From: Psychrobium sp. MM17-31
GTDB taxonomy: Bacteria > Pseudomonadota > Gammaproteobacteria > Enterobacterales > Psychrobiaceae
Assembly (NCBI RefSeq): GCF_022347785.1
Contig: NZ_JAKRGA010000001.1
Span: 248,001-312,000 of the forward strand
Reading direction: 5' to 3'
Length of the DNA stretch: 64,000 nt
Positions 62,501 through 64,000 of the stretch are shown here, one piece after another. How positions within the stretch are numbered: position 1 is the first letter of the stretch; every line of letters begins with the position of its first letter. Under the pieces are notes generated by a model. The model searched no databases and was not told the origin of the DNA. It saw only the letters and a list, made by a program, of their open reading frames with translations. The position numbers and the translations under genes were made by a program.

Positions 62501-62559
62501 GAGCATTGTCATTAAAACGTAACATAATAACATTATGCTACGCAGCAATGAGAACGCTC
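62501..62559. other. Long imperfect hairpin beside the MITE-like element
   Basis: Arms GAGCATTGTCATT (62501-62513) and AATGAGAACGCTC (62547-62559) match at 11 of 13. Inside, CGTAACATAAT (62518-62528) and ATTATGCTACG (62532-62542) match at 10 of 11. A perfect palindrome ACTGTTAACAGT follows at 62569-62580. Could be a second short repeat or a small structured RNA end. Confidence 0.55.
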
Positions 62560-62587
62560 TCTCTAATGACTGTTAACAGTTAATTGT

Positions 62588-62617
62588 GGCTACCCAATTG
62601 GGTAGCCTTTTTTTTTT
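62588..62617 (+). terminator. Strong Rho-independent terminator of the RND operon
   Basis: GGCTACCC (62588-62595), loop AATT, GGGTAGCC (62600-62607), ten T. The RND stop is 364 bases upstream, with the repeat in between, so the transcript probably runs through the element. The adjoining gap (62225-62636) contains no gene. Confidence 0.9.
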
Positions 62618-62636
62618 GCCTGAGCTTTTTAGTTTT

Positions 62637-63101
62637 TTAAACCTGCTTAAACGTTATATTTTCAAGCTCATCTTTAGATAATATCGAACGTAAATATTGC
62701 TCGATTTCGTTACCACTGCCATCGACGAAAAAGTCATAGCCATTGCCGTTACCATCAACAATCACCGACAAATAATCTTCGCGAATGCTAAATACAGATA
62801 AGCGCGCCACTTCAAGTTCTACGCCCTGCTCTAATTTATAGCCGCCTTGCGGTTTACTTTTAAATACAACCTTATCGCCCTCCCTGCTAATTAAGACTGG
62901 TAGAGCAAAATCTCCTGCACTTAGTTTGGCGTAATGACGTGCCCAATAGAACGAAGACAACGATATAACCAACATGCTGGCAATTCCTAATAATTGCCCG
63001 TCGTCCATGAAGAAATTGTAAGTACGTACTACTGCAACAATCCCTGTTAACGTGCCAAGGGCAATTAATGCATTTTGTCTTAATTTTCTTTTATTACTCA
63101 A
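62637..63101 (-). CDS. Membrane protein of unknown function (PH-like C-terminal domain)
   Basis: A 154-residue protein: basic start MSNKRKLRQ, helices at about residues 10-28 and 36-53, then a strand-rich domain (LPVLISREGDKVVFKSKPQGG, LSVFSIREDYLSVIVDGNGNGYDFF) ending in a helix with YLRSILSKDELENI. The two-helix plus strand outline recalls the gene at 5498. ATG with AGGAAT upstream. Function unknown. Confidence 0.68.
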   Translation of the reverse strand: MSNKRKLRQNALIALGTLTGIVAVVRTYNFFMDDGQLLGIASMLVISLSSFYWARHYAKLSAGDFALPVLISREGDKVVFKSKPQGGYKLEQGVELEVARLSVFSIREDYLSVIVDGNGNGYDFFVDGSGNEIEQYLRSILSKDELENITFKQV

Positions 63102-63245
63102 AACGATATTCCTATTATCTAAATCCAGCTATGTACTTTATGGACAAAAGTTACAAGAGGCAATTAACATTTATCAGATGGGTGAAATTTAAACGCTGCA
63201 CACCCGTTCTAATTCAACACTGTCTCACAAAAAACAATAACAATT

Positions 63246-64000
63246 ATGACAATCTCTCGCTGGCTGTTTTTATCATTCTCACTGCTATTAGTGGGATGTG
63301 GTGGTTCCTCAAGCTCTCAAACCACCACGCCAACACCAGAGCCAACACCGCCTGTATCGCCTGTCGTCGCGCCGCAAATAACTAATGCCGTTAGTGATAA
63401 ACAAACAACGGGGCGTTATCAGAAAATAGAATGGCAGCTTGATATTAACGCCAGCTATGACAACCCCTTTGATCAACGCCAAGTTTCTGTCAATGCTCGC
63501 TTTACCTCACCCGATAGTAAAACCCATGACATCAAAGGATATTGGGATATTAGACGCGGATGGATAGTGCGCTTTGCGCCGAATCAGATTGGCAGCTGGC
63601 GAGTCAATTTCTCCGTTACTACACCTAATCAACAAAGCGCTGAAGTAAATCAGCAGTTTAATGTCACAGCATCAAACGAAAAAGGCATTATCCAAATTGC
63701 TAACCAGATAGATGCTACGTATTCACCCCGCTATTTCATGCATCAAGACGGCAGCGAATTCTACGGCATTGGCCACAGCGACGCCTTTTCAATCTTTAGA
63801 AACTCAGATACCGCCGACAGATTATTTGCTCGTATGAAAACCGCCAATGAAAACTATTTTATGTGGTGGCCGTTCTTCTATTTTTCGATGGTTGAAACCA
63901 ATTACAACAACTTTAATTTGCAAAATACTGAGATGATTGACGAGGTCATTGAAAAAACCGAACAAGCAGGACTGACTTTAGTTTTTACCCTATGGGATCA
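63246..64000 (+). CDS. DUF5060-type lipoprotein, probable glycoside hydrolase (truncated at the right edge)
   Basis: The gene starts at ATG 63246 and is open to the end of the window (251 residues seen). Lipoprotein signal ending LLVGCGGSSSS (Cys at residue 18) and a Pro/Thr linker. A DUF5060-like domain follows (about residues 57-150): KIEWQLDINASYDNPFDQRQV, FTSPDSKTHDIKGYWD, GWIVRFAPNQIGSWRVNFSV. After it, RYFMHQDGSEFYGIGHSDAFSI opens what looks like a TIM-barrel hydrolase domain. The family acts on polysaccharides; here the sugar is unknown. Confidence 0.78.
   Translation, partial: MTISRWLFLSFSLLLVGCGGSSSSQTTTPTPEPTPPVSPVVAPQITNAVSDKQTTGRYQKIEWQLDINASYDNPFDQRQVSVNARFTSPDSKTHDIKGYWDIRRGWIVRFAPNQIGSWRVNFSVTTPNQQSAEVNQQFNVTASNEKGIIQIANQIDATYSPRYFMHQDGSEFYGIGHSDAFSIFRNSDTADRLFARMKTANENYFMWWPFFYFSMVETNYNNFNLQNTEMIDEVIEKTEQAGLTLVFTLWD

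Noticed and set aside
63068-63385. 105-residue plus-strand reading frame
   Set aside because: It is out of frame with the lipoprotein at 63246, and its sequence has no family character. The 63246 frame has a clear lipoprotein signal and runs off the edge.
1-64000. CRISPR arrays, prophage, integrons, intact insertion sequences
   Set aside because: I saw no regularly spaced repeats, no cas, integrase, capsid or transposase genes. The only mobile-like feature is the repeat at 62215-62481.

Overview
The window is about 44 percent GC by eye, densely packed with genes, and reads like chromosome of a marine gammaproteobacterium of the Alteromonadales (Colwelliaceae or a close relative such as Thalassotalea). 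Support for this comes from rraB, miaE, hldE, lpxL and a long-form purC, from many Cys-Gly-Gly-Gly lipoproteins, MipA/DUF3019 and TorF proteins, and a choline-to-betaine operon. This placement is an inference from gene families, not a database match. No prophage, CRISPR array, integrase or intact insertion sequence was found. Mobile DNA is limited to one MITE-like repeat.

Layout. 1-16.2 kb is mostly minus strand: RNase E inhibitor rraB, plsC, an M28 peptidase, (plus strand) a sulfotransferase and miaE, small unknown envelope proteins, MarC, a DUF885 lipoprotein, a long RluA-type pseudouridine synthase, a GNAT, a uracil-DNA glycosylase, a fatty-acid hydroxylase, and a Tat-exported carotenoid oxygenase with DUF2141. 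A membrane LytTR regulator is divergent from the last pair. 17-28 kb holds lipoproteins, a MipA/DUF3019/OmpR-type two-component locus and an M16 peptidase. 28-36 kb holds small membrane proteins, a suppressor-of-fused domain protein, the lipopolysaccharide genes hldE and lpxL, NfeD/SPFH, and purC.

35.5-42.9 kb is a complete MacAB-like export system: adaptor, ATPase and 832-residue permease, followed by a sigma-54-type response regulator and its kinase. The regulator carries a one-base frameshift exactly in its Walker A motif. A sigma-54 promoter and two upstream tandem operator-like repeats precede the adaptor, so the locus looks like a self-regulating loop whose activator is broken in this sequence (or mis-sequenced).

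43.1-49.5 kb has tRNA-Pro(GGG) and betI-betB-betA, followed by a divergent 405-residue BCCT-like transporter and a TorF-type porin. A perfect 20-bp palindrome lies ahead of betI. Together these could take choline across both membranes and oxidise it to glycine betaine. 49.6-57.7 kb holds MarR, DoxX/LysR, a CNNM/CorC-type protein, GNATs, an SLC13 carboxylate carrier and small unknowns. 57.8-62.2 kb is a two-gene RND efflux pump whose stop codon lies inside the terminal repeat of the MITE-like element. The right edge cuts through a DUF5060-type lipoprotein, probably a glycoside hydrolase.
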